A stretch of 64,000 nucleotides of DNA, from contig NC_088777.1 in NCBI RefSeq assembly GCF_954871325.1, positions 54,350,703-54,414,702 on the forward strand, given 5' to 3'. The translations under genes were made by a program, and so were the position numbers. The number at the start of each line of letters is the position of its first letter. The first letter of the stretch is position 1. The notes beneath the pieces were generated by a model. That model did not search any database. It saw nothing but the letters and a program-made list of their open reading frames with translations, and had not been told where the DNA came from. This document shows, piece by piece, positions 1-10,311 of this stretch. This stretch comes from Gordionus sp. m RMFG-2023 (lineage: Eukaryota > Nematomorpha > Gordioida > Chordodea > Parachordodidae).

Positions 1-1022
1 GCGTTTCACGTGTAATCAACAATTCAGACTTAACCGGCAGAAGAAAATAAAAACTTTTTAAAATAAAATTATGACTAATAAATCTTTCTTTTAATTTAAA
101 TAAACATGTGTCAATAAGGGAAATTAAAATATTTATTTTATAAAAATTCTCAATCGAAGAGGCATTAATATTTAAGCGATGGGACTGTCTAGAAACTATT
201 CTAGGTTTAAAAATTTCAATCACAAACAAATTAGTGATCTCCTTTACTTTCTCGTAAATATCATGAAATTTTTCATCCACATTTTCTCTGAAATTTGTTA
301 ATATTTCAACAATATCCTTTGCCCTATTCATAACCTCTCTTAAATACAAATCAATTTTTTGAAGCTTGCTAAAATCATATGTATAATTAAATAAAAAATA
401 TACACATTGAATTGATATAATTGTGGCTTCGTAATCGCCTGTAAAAAATTTTCAGCATCTGAGGAATCCTTCTCTTCGCTGGATCTGTAGGATTCGAGTG
501 CTGCAAAAATAACTTCATATAATTCTAAGAAGAGTCTTACTGATTGTTGTCTTTCGATAAACCTAGTTGGGCAAAATCGTTTTAGTTTTTTTTTGGATTA
601 TTTGAATCAATATCATCAAATGTTTGGATAAATAGCTGTCTCTTTTTGGGTGATATGAAAAAGTCACAAACCGACGATATTGTTTCTAAATTTTGAAAAA
701 TATATTAAATTATAAAAAGATATCTATAATACATAATAAAATCTAATAAATTCCAATTAAATTAATAAAAATTTACCTAAACCGTTCCGGATGTCTCGAA
801 TTTCACATGCCTCGGATATCATCAAATTTAGGCATGTGAGCTGCAGTGAACATATAAAGCGGTGCTATAAAGCTCTCTAATTCTTGACTGCACCCCCTTA
901 TCGTGACCACTCATTGAGGGAGCTCCATCATATCCCTCTCATTAGATTTAAATTTTAATCTAGATCTTGAAGGGATGCTAAAATTTCTTTAGCTATTGCC
1001 TCTGTTAGTGTCATGTAATGCA

Positions 1023-1307
1023 TTAAATTGAACAAAGAATTCCTTCATTATAATGACCTGATTCCATGTCAACAAGCCTTATTGCTATGGATAATTGCTC
1101 TATATTCCCAACATCCGAAGTTTCATCGGCCAGAACACTAAAAAATGGTGATGCTTTCACTTTTGTAGGAATTTCTTTCAATATAAACTTATTGCATATA
1201 GATATAATTTTATTTTGAATGCATGGACTAAGGTAGGTGGCATTTTTAGCCGAGCTTTCAAAAAGCTTTATATAATTATCATTATTGTTGCATAAAAGTT
1301 TCAGCAA
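1023..1307 (-). pseudogene. hAT transposase fragment, DUF4371 core
   Basis: An open stretch of 94 codons, part of the copy 1 transposase. It begins LLCNNNDNYIKLF and holds NATYLSPCIQNKIISICNKF and then ASPFFSVLADETSDVGNIEQ, the segment containing the first catalytic Asp region of hAT enzymes of this type. It matches residues in the open frame at 62833-63585 with scattered substitutions. The frame is lost on both sides, so this is a fragment and not a gene. The first Met is internal to the family protein and is not a real start. Confidence 0.8.
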
Positions 1308-2871
1308 TTCCTTAAAATTCCCTTAATTATGAGAAGATGAAAATGTTAAGGGGCCAGCTGATACTCTATGAGCTCTTAATGCTAAGCCCTGTCTCCCTAG
1401 CCAAATGATTGCATCAATTATTATAACTATTCTTGCTCTGTTGGTTGTAACAATATCAAATTTTTTTTATTCAATATATTAGATAATGATATTTTTTGAT
1501 TCATAGAGATATTTTAAAGCATCAGATATCTCACAAGAATTGAGATGATATAAATTTTATTGATGATAATTAAAATTTTCAAGAGCCTCTTTCCATCTTG
1601 TATATACTTGACTTACCAATGTTTTGAGTTTTCGTTACCCGGTTCCAGCATATCCTGGTGAAAAAATGATGCACACTTTACAAAAAGCACTCTTTTCATT
1701 AGCCGAATAAACAAGCCACTTATATTTGTTAAGCCACGATGTTTAAAATGTTAAATTTCTTTTATCCAAGGACAATGGAAATTTATAGCATTTGCCAGGT
1801 GTCCAAATATTTTCAATAGCTAACAATTTATTATTATCATTTTTAAATTGAAAATTTAAGTATAATGAAATATCTTTTTGAAGACATTAATTTTCTATAT
1901 TTTTTTTAAAATTTTTAAATATATATTTCAATGTGAATTGTAGAATTCAGATTTTAGAAGCACAACTAGAAAAGAATATAGTTTATTAAAAATATATCTT
2001 AGATAAAGATTCAAGTTACTTATTACAAATTTAAAAGACAGGGTAAGGAAATTATTTGTTTTTATCTAAGATACAAGTTTTCACAATACTGCCCGACTCT
2101 GCTTGTGCTTATAATATTGTAATATCTAAAGATTATTTGGGAATTTACAATAATCAAAATGATTTAAAATAAGGATTATAACTAAATAAGGCACATTGCA
2201 TAATTTAAATAACTCAAATGAAAATAATATAATTTACAAATAAAAAGATAGAACTCAATTATATTAAAAAATACCATTTTATCATTTGATGATTTTCCAG
2301 ACAAATCAACTGAGAGCTCAGATGCTTTTATAACACATTATGTTTCTAATAATAAAAAATTAAGAGAACTTATAAATGATAATTTAGAATTTCATACCAT
2401 TATCATTTGATGATTTTATTATAGCTAAATCATTTGTTTCCCCTTATTTTAGTGGTTGCATTTCTAATTCCAAGATTTAAATAAAAGATATTATAAAAGT
2501 GAATACCATTACCATCGTCATTTGATTTTATTATTTCTCCTTTTAGTAGGAATTTTCTTATATCCACATTGGAATTAAATAAATGATAAACTAAAATTTA
2601 AAAAACAATCTAAATTTAGTGTAACAATTTAAATTTTATTATTAAATTTATAAACATCTGATTAAACTATAAAAATATATTTACAATATATCTTTAATTT
2701 TATTTTATATTTTATTAGTTCATAAAAATATATTTCATTTTTTTCTTTGTTTACTTCCATTTTTTATTGTTGCATTTTTTCGTCTATCGTATATATTATT
2801 TATTTTATTTCTAAATAGAAACAGTTTTTTAAATAAAATTAATAAAAAAATCAAAAAAAAAAATTAAATAA

Positions 2872-2930
2872 AATCGGGGTTATTGGGGGAGGGGGGGTTT
2901 AACCCCCCCCCCCAACTGTCTACGCCATTG
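2872..2930 (-). repeat. hAT-type terminus with G-run/C-run hairpin
   Basis: A run of G, then TTTAA, then a run of C, then AACTGTCTACGCCATTG. Read on the minus strand this is CAATGGCGTAGACAG followed by G-rich then C-rich subterminal DNA. The same layout recurs at 15109-15151, 49251-49300 and 60992-61045. The G and C runs can pair as a hairpin. It most likely marks the end of the hAT element to its left. Confidence 0.55.
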
Positions 2931-3592
2931 ATTAAAATATTTTACTTATATAATAAATTTTATTCTCGGTGTTCATGGCTTAGACTTGATCTAAGGGTGG
3001 TTTGGATGGGGGGGGGGGTGTAAAAAATATAATTTGATATGGGTTTTAATTATAATATAGTTCAATTATAATAAAAATATTAAGTAAGTAGGTTTAGGTT
3101 ACGGTGGGTAAGGAATATTTTTATCAAAGAAATATATTGTGATGGGTATCAAATTGAATCTAATTAAAATATCTTTGACTTAAATATATTAATAATAGTT
3201 GACTATTTAAATATCAAACTGGTATGTTCTAGGTATTGGATTGTCAGGAATTTTTTTATCAATATAAAATTTAATATGAATATTAAATAAAATCTAATTA
3301 ATATTTATATGAGTATCAAAATTGGAAACTCATTAAAATATCTTTTGACAAATCTTCATATTTTATGATTGCCCTAGTTAATTTCAACTTATATTATTAA
3401 GATAACAATATAAAATTTTATAATAATAATAAATTTTTTTAACCAAAAACATCCAATACCTCCTTTTAATATTCTAACCCACACCCAAAAAGCCTCTAAG
3501 GATGAAAATTAAAATTTCCTTAGAATTTATTTCAAAAAATATAACTTTTTAATACATCGCGCTATCTAGCGAATAGATATATTGCATTTTTA
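2931..3592 (+). repeat. Dispersed repeat B, copy 1 (~660 bp)
   Basis: Nearly the same sequence occurs at 15152-15821 in the same orientation, from the start through CATCGCGCTATCTAGCGA near the right end. It carries a pure G tract and no open frame of note. Both copies begin right after the same hAT terminus, so transposon end and flank were copied together, which points to segmental duplication and not two independent insertions. No function or family recognised. Confidence 0.7.
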
Positions 3593-3889
3593 TTATATAT
3601 ATATATAATTTTTCCCTTCTAATACTAGTTACTTATAACCAAAATTTTCTTTAAAAAAACTAAACTCATAATCTTATATAATATAAGGTAATAACTATCC
3701 TCAAGAAAATTTTAATAACTTATGGTATCGTATTCGTGGGTATAAAGCTCGAATAAATAAAAAAATGATGGAAAATAATCTAGAGTGTGTGTCTATTACT
3801 TCAGTCTACTCAAGTTATTTAGAATATTCTGTAGGATTTCCTTCTTTGACACATGCTTTAACAAAATTTAAGGTTAAAAATGAACCCCT

Positions 3890-4380
3890 GACGTGCCTTA
3901 TTCTGGCAATATATACTCTTTCTTTGCAATAAGATTTAATGAAGGTGGGTGTGATTATTATATTCATTTTTATATATATTGCTATTATAATCTCTATTTG
4001 CTTCTAAAACGACACATAAATATAACCGAATTTTTATAGACTACCACCCCTATAGTAGATTTAATAGCCATAGCCTTATAATAAAATAAAAATTCTAACT
4101 GGCCAGATCTTGCCATTAAAGTTATATGGTTTCAATGATACCGAAATTATTAAAACTCTACTCCTACATAACCCAAAATATGATTAACACTCAATAGACA
4201 ACCTCTTTTAGACCTGACAAACATATAGTTATTCCCTCCGGGATTATAATACGTATAATAATATAATCGAGAGATGTTATTTCCCTCTTTCAATTTTCAT
4301 AAAAAAGACGATATCATAGGCCGAATTGACCTAATTTTTTTCATACCCAAAAAACCTCTAATTATCTGCTTAGAGGTTGT
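3890..4380 (+). pseudogene. cox2: cox2 pseudogene, block A
   Basis: Cytochrome c oxidase subunit II carries the CuA site and takes electrons from cytochrome c. Pieces in mitochondrial code match the family: an N-terminal MNPW.AL..QY, then a segment like NMTEFLWTTTPMV, then a degraded form of the SQWYWNY motif near 4125-4150, and later sequence like the KMDAMPGRLNQ region near 4300-4330. The better copy is at 11784-12360. The frame is interrupted repeatedly, so it is dead. Confidence 0.65.
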
Positions 4381-4442
4381 ATCAACTAGAAATTTTAATA
4401 ATTGAATTAACAAGCTATAATTATTCACCTTCCTTTTTATAT

Positions 4443-4508
4443 ACTAAATAGCTTAACTCTTCACGAGGCATTAACTTCTTAAGTTGAAGATGTCAATTAA
4501 ATTTTAGT
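4443..4508 (+). pseudogene. trnK: tRNA-Lys(CTT)-like mitochondrial relic, block A
   Basis: Acceptor strands ACTAAA and TTTAGT pair over six positions. The D stem GCTT can form. The anticodon stem TTAAC/GTTGA closes a 7-base loop TTCTTAA, giving anticodon CTT, the usual Lys anticodon of arthropod mitochondria. The T arm is poor. Placement straight after cox2 agrees with the ancestral arthropod order. The paralogous relics carry other anticodons. Confidence 0.6.
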
Positions 4509-4682
4509 AAGTTTTATTTGCCCCTATATAGGTAATTAAATTTTAGTTTGTCAGTTTAAAATAATCAATAATTGTCTGCTGATATCCCTCATTCTTACCC
4601 TAATTTATTAATGGCTTCTTTATAATTATATTATTTCTTATTTTATCTTCCCTAAAATTTATCTTTATTAAGTAATTAACAT

Positions 4683-4925
4683 ATGATAATAAATCTATTC
4701 TCCTCTTTTGACCCTTACAATGTCAATTTATATATATATTTTCTCATCTGTTTTATATGAGGATGGATATTTATTATATGACATATCGTTGCTTTTACCT
4801 TGATCATCCCTGAACCTTAACATTATAATCGGAAGTAAAGATATCTGAATAATCCTTATTATCTTAGCATTCTTAGTAAAACTCCTTTCAATATATATTT
4901 TTTTAATCATTATTTAATATTTTTT
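4683..4925 (+). pseudogene. atp6: atp6 5' fragment, block A
   Basis: Starts ATGATAATAAAT, which reads MMMNLFSSFDPYNVNL in code 5, like the conserved MMTNLFSVFDPS start of arthropod ATP synthase subunit 6. An atp8-like stretch (PHSYPNLLMASL) lies just upstream at about 4584-4685. After the first 20 or so residues similarity is lost. The minus-strand open frame over this region is a shadow. Confidence 0.5.
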
Positions 4926-5059
4926 CCAAGAATATTAGTTTTATCAAATTCACATGATTGTTAAGCATATGTTGTTCATTAGAATTTTTATTAGTAAAAT
5001 TGGAAATTTATAAATGGAAAATATTCAAAATAAATTATTTAGTATCTTTTTTTCCACGT

Positions 5060-5580
5060 TTTTCTTTTTTTTAGGCGTGATAACATCCGGAGAAACGGAA
5101 AAGGCTCTAGCCGGGAACTCCTCGGGGCTAATATGAAAATAAAACATATAAGATATAAAAATTTATATATAGGATAATTTTGTGACTAAACATTTTACAA
5201 TCTTCTTGTTTACAGATAAGAATACTACACAATGATAGCTCTGTCGCATAACTATTATCGAGCTTTCATGATAACGATCTCATATATTTTCACCATGTGA
5301 ACCAAGGATGTGGTTACGGATTTGGGAAAACTACGATCAAAATAGATATTTGTTACTTACCTCAATTTGACACAACTTACTAAAATTAACAATAAAAGTT
5401 ATACTCATTCAATTTTTATGTCATAAAAAAATAAAATAAACATGCTTTACAAGTAATACTCCATGTCACTCTGGGAGTATCTACTTCCCCCGGTAATAAA
5501 AGGATATTCGATTTCTTCCAGTATGGAGAGACAACTCCTAGCTTTTCCTGCGTGTATAATTTTTCATTAAAACATTTTCA
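5060..5580 (+). repeat. Post-atp6 mitochondrial-linked segment, copy 1 (cox3 by position?)
   Basis: Runs from GGCGTGATAACATCCGG through ACCATGTGAACCAAGG to the tract near CTTCCCCCGG. Homologues lie at 13240-13760, 49680-50180 (plus), and about 20455-20790, 54100-54600, 54880-55150 (minus). In code 5 a piece reads FTMWTKDVVTDLG, loosely like the W.RDVV region of cox3, and cox3 follows atp6 in the ancestral arthropod order, but no diagnostic cox3 motif is clear. Block membership is well supported; the gene name is not. Confidence 0.55.
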
Positions 5581-5599
5581 AAATATAATATATAATTTT

Positions 5600-6091
5600 A
5601 ATTATAAATAATTATTTTTCTCAATAAAAACAAATGATACCAGTCTATAAATATAAAACATTATGTATGTAATACATATATCTTTTTCGTGATATACATA
5701 TACCTTTTTAAATAAAAGATTATGGCTGATAAAATCATAGTCAAAGTGAAAATTTGCATTCACATTAGACTATAATATTATAACTCCAATTGTTATTTAC
5801 TATTAAATGCAATTGAGTATTTTTTTATAGAAAAATTAATAAATAAAATATAGGCTACATTTTGTTGTTTAGAATTTAAATATTTTAATAAATTCGACTT
5901 TTAAGACCTACCCTTTTATATCGATTTTTATATGACCAGGATGTACTAAAACCTATAGGAATATGTATTAAAGAGTTTTAGGAAATAATATTTATAGAGG
6001 ACAGATAAGAATTAATTAAATGATAGAGTTAATCATCTTATTAAAAATTTGGTTATTACTAGATAATTTTCAAATAAATTTAATATATTTC
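5600..6091. repeat. AT-rich segment duplicated in inverse at 53587-54110
   Basis: Continues from the mitochondrial segment to a sharp breakpoint near 6091, where hAT sequence starts. The reverse complement at 53587-54110 matches closely, including the stretch CTTATTAAAAATTTGG. At 53587 the partner joins different DNA. The duplication is therefore bounded by transposon sequence on both sides. No gene seen. Confidence 0.7.
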
Positions 6092-6442
6092 AGCTAAGAG
6101 AATTTCGTTCTTTATAAACCTTTCTTCTCTGTTCTTAAGACAAGAATATAGTAATTGAGCAAAATGGTTTGGATTTTTTTCCAGTTCGATGCAGCATCTT
6201 AACCATGCTGCATAAAAATCTGTCAGTGTTAACTGTTCAGATTGGAATTGTTTGGTTGCGATTTTTAGCGGTTTTAAAATTTCAACAATCGTTATTATCT
6301 CTTTCCAATCTTCAGTCAATAAATAATCAGATTGCTCTGAAAAAAAATCTTCGATATTGTGTTTTAGTAAAATCAGCCTTTCTAACATATCATGGGTTGA
6401 ATGCCATCTGTGGCAATCTAACACAGGCTTAGGGAGTTTCAT
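6080..6442 (-). pseudogene. hAT transposase, C-terminal half fragment
   Basis: 120 codons with CHRWHSTHDMLERLILLK, the conserved R-W-x-S-T-x-x-M-L-x-R segment of hAT transposases, then EDWKEIITIVEILKPLKIATKQF. The last codons run past the breakpoint near 6092 into unrelated DNA. The family-typical C-terminal dimerisation block is missing. Confidence 0.75.
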
Positions 6443-6583
6443 ATTTTTTAATAACTTTTGGTAAGTGGGATGTCTTAATTTTAAATTTAGGCTCCTAGCT
6501 TTTGCAAAGGTTTCCAGAATAGGTGATAATTTTATAGCATCTTGAAGTGCCAGCTGAAGTGGGTGAGCTGCACACCGTACACT

Positions 6584-7165
6584 TTAAATCGGATAGGATA
6601 TAATAGTTGATAAAAAAGTATTTTGTATATCATCAATATCATATTTATATATATTTACATCCATATTTTCCTCATCTGCTGATTTACTCCTTATATCATA
6701 ATCAGTTTCAGGTTGCAGGAGCTTTATAGCTCTTAAAAAATTACAACTATTATCAGAAGTAATTGTGTATATTTGTTCAATATTAATTTTAAATTTTAGT
6801 AAAGTTTTTAATATATTCTCTTTTATATATTCTCCTGTACATCTCTCTTTCAGCTTTACAATTCCAAGAGTCCTCAAATTTATAATGAACTTTGATATAA
6901 ATTGAATATTTACACCAAGAATTGACCTATCTAGTCGTTGAACTGCATCAACTTTTAAACTTATTAATTTTCCTTCTACCTCTCTCGATATTTTATCTCT
7001 AATTGATTGGGCTGTTTTATTAATAGTTCTGGATAAATTTTCTTTGTTTATAACTAAATAGAGCCCAGATAGGAGTGGATTTATAATTCTTTGAAATCCC
7101 GAATCTTCAATAATTGATAAAAGCCGGCCATTTACAGTAACAAGTTCTAGTATAGAACTCATCAA
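6584..7165 (-). pseudogene. hAT transposase, central part
   Basis: 193 open codons. It opens LVTVNGRLLSIIEDSGFQRI (after MMSSILE), typical of ZBED-like hAT proteins, and continues with SLKVDAVQRLDRSILGVN and IYTITSDNSCNFLRAIKLL, which correspond to the D-containing catalytic segments. It lies between the BED exon and the frame at 6080-6442, all on the minus strand. The Met used is internal to the family protein. Confidence 0.75.
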
Positions 7166-7239
7166 ATCATTAGATGATATATTTATACTTATATGCTTTT
7201 TTGAAGGTTTCTATATTAATTTTAGGTTTTTATGCCAAT

Positions 7240-7390
7240 AACAATTCCTGATATTTGGTTTTTTCATTTAAATAATTTAAATATTCATTGTTGTGATTTC
7301 TTTCCAGGTGTCTTTCTAAATTTGACAAGTGATTACCAGACATTTTTACTTTGCAATATGAACATATTAATTTTTTTCTATTGTATTAAA
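7240..7390 (-). pseudogene. BED zinc-finger exon of the hAT element
   Basis: Reads LICSYCKVKMSGN, then HLSNLERHLERNH. This is the C-x2-C...H-x4-H pattern of BED fingers, the DNA-binding domain at the N-terminus of many hAT transposases, which binds the transposon ends. An in-frame stop just upstream lies behind a plausible AG splice acceptor. The plus-strand frame over this region is a shadow. Confidence 0.7.
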
Positions 7391-8589
7391 GGTAAAATGC
7401 TTATCAAATATGACTTTATCTTTAATCTTAAATCTATAAAAAGAGAACAATTTTTTTAAATAGCAATGATTTCAGAATTAAAAAAGAGATATTTATAATT
7501 TCATTTATAATATGCATTTCATTAATATCTTGTAAAAATTAATCTGAACCAAAAATAAATGATTACCATATATAAATTTTAAAATCATTTTAATAAGTTT
7601 ACAAAAACTGCCCTACATTTAACAATTTTTAAGTTAGATGTTTAGAATTTTTTAAATTAACAATATAATAATTTTTACTTTGATTTGTTAACCATTTTCT
7701 TCTAATTAATAATCTTTAAGAATAATAAGATAAAAATTTAAAAATAAATGGCGTAAATTAATTCAATTGTTTAAAATTTTTTAACACTCCAATAGGAATC
7801 GAGAATAAATTTAAAAATGGCATATATGAATTAAGTTGTTTAAAATTTATTAACAATTCATTTAATTGGAAATTTGAAAATATAATATTTGTATTTACAT
7901 ATATTAATATATGATTTTAAATAATACACTGAACCCGGTTGAACCCGGGTTCAAATAAAACTCTTGGGTTCGGTTCGTGGTTTTGAAAATTTTATAAATG
8001 GGGTTCAGGTTCGGTTCGGGTTCAGAGTTTTTTTCTAAAACCCGGGTTGACTTCTCCGGGTTCGGGTTCGGTTTGAATCCCTGAATAACACAATATGAAA
8101 TTCTACAAAATAATTCGTATTAAATTTATTTATTTTTCACTATTAAAAATGAAATCATTTCTTTACAAAAAATATAGAAAAAAAATGTTAAAATAATGTT
8201 ACTTGACAAACATAGATCTTATTCACATACATATATTCTTCCGTCATATAAATTTCACAAGATTTTCTTTTTCTTATATAAAATATTTATTTTATAATCA
8301 TGATATGAATTTTATTTTATTTTCCTTCTTTCTTTCTTTCTTAACCCCAAAAATGATAAAAATTAGTAAATATTTTATTTTATTATTAGCAAAATATATT
8401 AAGGCTCAGAATTTAAAAATATGCATACATGTTCCTTAAAGTCATACCTAAAAAAAAATTTATCGTAAGTTTATAGCTTAACTGGAAATCAATTTAATGA
8501 TTTCTATATGACTTGGATCTTAATCTTATTTCCATAGGATTATCGTATTAAATAGTTTATATAACTAGATTTATTGAGGAATAATATTT

Positions 8590-8690
8590 TCATTTTAACC
8601 ATAGATATATCTTATTTTTTAAATAACATATATTATATTTTTTCATTTTAACCATAGATATATCTTATTTTTTAAATAACATATATATAT
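8590..8690. repeat. Tandem duplication, ~57-bp unit
   Basis: TTCATTTTAACCATAGATAT and the following AT-rich bases occur twice in a row with almost no change. A simple local duplication at the start of repeat unit C; no coding content. The preceding stretch 8090-8580 is AT-rich without a recognisable gene. Confidence 0.8.
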
Positions 8691-9232
8691 TTTTAATTTA
8701 ATCATATATAATTTTGATGATTATCTTAAAAATTATTATATAGAGGTTATAATTAATTCTAAATGTTAATCATAAAAATAAATATTTTATAAAGAAAATT
8801 TTAAATTATTATAGTTTAAACCTCGATTCATTTCAGGCGTCATTCCATGAATAGATCTAAAAAACCTTGTCTCAGGAAGAATCTTTGATTCTGTTGAATA
8901 ATATCATTTAAATGTATAATAATTTTAAAATTTTAACCATTTAATTCAAAATTCATTTTATAAAATATAATATTTATATTATCTACCTTAAAATATATAT
9001 AAATATTAAGACAATATTAATAATATTAGTACACCGAAATAACCAAATCTCTTACCTGGACATATACCTATATTACATTCTAATTTTTTTAAATACTGTT
9101 TTTGAAAAATTTTATTTAAAAATATAAAGTATTATACCAGGAGTAAGCCGAGGCATTTGACGGCGGCCGGAAACTTGATCAACTTTTGTGGCCCCGCAGA
9201 TATTGTCACTGCTGAAATATTTCTTACGGGGC

Positions 9233-9774
9233 CAGCGTCTACATGACAGGATTTTCACTGGATGCAAACCCCCTTCAAAAACTTTGCCTACCCCCCTAAA
9301 AAATTGCCGCTTGTCTCTTTATCATTATTTTCACCTATTTATTTATTGATACTCTTTTCAAAGAATTTATAAAGGATAACTTAAATTATCTCTACTACCA
9401 ACTATCGATATTTTGTGAATATAAAGAATTTATTTTTAAGATAATAAATTCAATTAAAACCTCCATTATTTACAATGAATTAATTATTATGGCATTATGA
9501 GCTTGCTAAAATATCTAAACCAAAAGGATAGTTTATTTGGAAAACAATGTGTATGATTGTTTGCAATATATAGATTTGGTCGATGAATTGTATTATAATA
9601 CTATAATAAAAGTATTAATTTTTACAGCAATAAATTTTGTCCTATTTCATCTCAAAATTTAATAGATAACCCCACAAAAAATTTATCCTACCCCCATTAG
9701 AGCAGCTTACCCCCTACCCCCTCAAAAAAATAGGAGGCAAACTGTTCCTACCCCTTCCGCTCATGTAGACGCTG
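9233..9774. mobile_element. 542-bp non-autonomous hAT-like element with 14-bp TIRs and 8-bp TSD
   Basis: The left end CAGCGTCTACATGA and the right end TCATGTAGACGCTG are perfect 14-bp inverted repeats. The element is flanked by TACGGGGC at 9225-9232 and 9775-9782, an exact 8-bp target duplication typical of hAT superfamily insertion. It has no coding capacity. The paralogous unit C at 51700-52535 has one copy of the target (reads TGCGGGGC) and no insertion. Subterminal regions are rich in CCCC tracts. Interior AT-rich. Confidence 0.93.
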
Positions 9775-10311
9775 TACGGGGCACTATTTATTAAATTTGA
9801 ATTTAATATATATAATTCAAAGTATTACATTTTTGTTCATATTTTAGTATTGTTAATATCACTTAAATTGTCTTATTTAATATGTATTCTCATTCTCTTT
9901 TTATAAAATAAAATTATAATATGAAATAGGGAAAATAGTGTCTAAAATTATAAATCATTGTGTTGAAATTATCATATCTTTAAATATGATTGGTACTAAT
10001 GTATTTTATATGCTGATAACTTCTATTTCGAATAAAATGATCCTTAATTTTGGACATTATTTTCCAATTACCGAACAACTTAAAGCAATTTATTTTATTA
10101 TCAAAAAAAGAGAATGAGAAAATACATGAATTTGAATAGGAGAATTTAGTGACCCTAAACTAATTAACAATTCTAAAATTTAAAAAAATGTAATTCATAG
10201 AATTATTAATTAAATTAATTCAAATATTTTCTTATAAATGGTGCCCCGCAGGAAATATTTAAGCAGTGACAATATCTTTGCTGCGACCAATGTGGATAAA
10301 AATAATAGAAA

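Larger units (their letters stand above)
1..2930 (-). mobile_element. hAT DNA transposon, TTF/DUF4371 (ZMYM1-like) type, copy 1, degraded
   Basis: Transposase remains lie on the minus strand from about 1790 down to the window edge. The best stretch (1023-1307) contains FFSVLADETSDVGNIEQLSI, the hallmark of DUF4371-type hAT transposases, preceded by a Cys-rich TTF-like region near 1640-1790. It aligns along its length with the better copy at 61797-63700. A short intron (686-776, GT donor and AG acceptor on the minus strand) sits at the same place as in that copy. The coding part is broken by several stops and frame changes. The upstream end is placed at 2930, where the minus strand reads CAATGGCGTAGACAGTT followed by a G-run, close to the CAGTGGCGTAGCCAG end of copy 2; 2931-2938 would be the flanking 8 bases. 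The other end lies outside the window. The stretch 1870-2870 shows no clear exon. The DUF4371 identification is secure; the outer boundary is inferred. Confidence 0.75.
3783..5580 (+). pseudogene. Nuclear mitochondrial DNA block A (cox1 tail, cox2, trnK, atp8, atp6, unassigned)
   Basis: In plus-strand order: the cox1 C-terminus (3785-3868, reading VSITSVYSS.LEYSVGFPSLTHAL with code 5), cox2 (about 3890-4380), a tRNA-Lys-like fold (4443-4508), an atp8-like start near 4584, and an atp6 start at 4683 (ATG reading MMMNLFSSFDP). A segment at 5060-5570, repeated after atp6 in every block, follows. Frame changes and stops are many, so this is a non-functional insertion. Order and mitochondrial code make the origin clear; atp8 is less sure. 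Bases 3593-3782 are AT-rich with nothing recognised. Confidence 0.8.
6092..8083 (-). mobile_element. hAT DNA transposon with BED zinc finger, 3'-truncated
   Basis: Minus-strand order: terminus CAGGGATTCAAACC starting at 8083, subterminal GGGTTC-type repeats (7930-8070), a BED-type finger exon (7240-7390), and transposase frames at 6584-7165 and 6080-6442. The C-terminal dimerisation domain is absent because the element ends at a breakpoint near 6092. An AG acceptor just upstream of the finger (near 7383) suggests a further 5' exon. It is a different lineage from the TTF/DUF4371 elements at the window ends. Stops and frame changes separate the pieces, so it is inactive. Confidence 0.75.
8490..10290 (+). 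repeat. Repeat unit C, copy 1, with inverted GCCCCGC core
   Basis: Key parts: CCTCGATTCATTTC near 8822, GACGGCGGCC near 9160, and GCCCCGCAGATATTGTCACT near 9191, followed by the 542-bp insertion. An inverse copy of the core lies at 10241-10285. Related copies: 19738-20115 (plus, partial), 51700-52535 (minus, no 542-bp insertion), and weaker ones at 29220-29480, 36590-36850, 39240-39610 and 39950-40100. The internal inverted core suggests a foldback-like element, but no protein or clean ends were found. Confidence 0.65.

Noticed and set aside
2280-2540. Repeated ATCATTTGATGATTTT phrases as a possible N-terminal hAT exon
   Set aside because: Frames are short and without the finger residues expected; the repeats look like local duplication.
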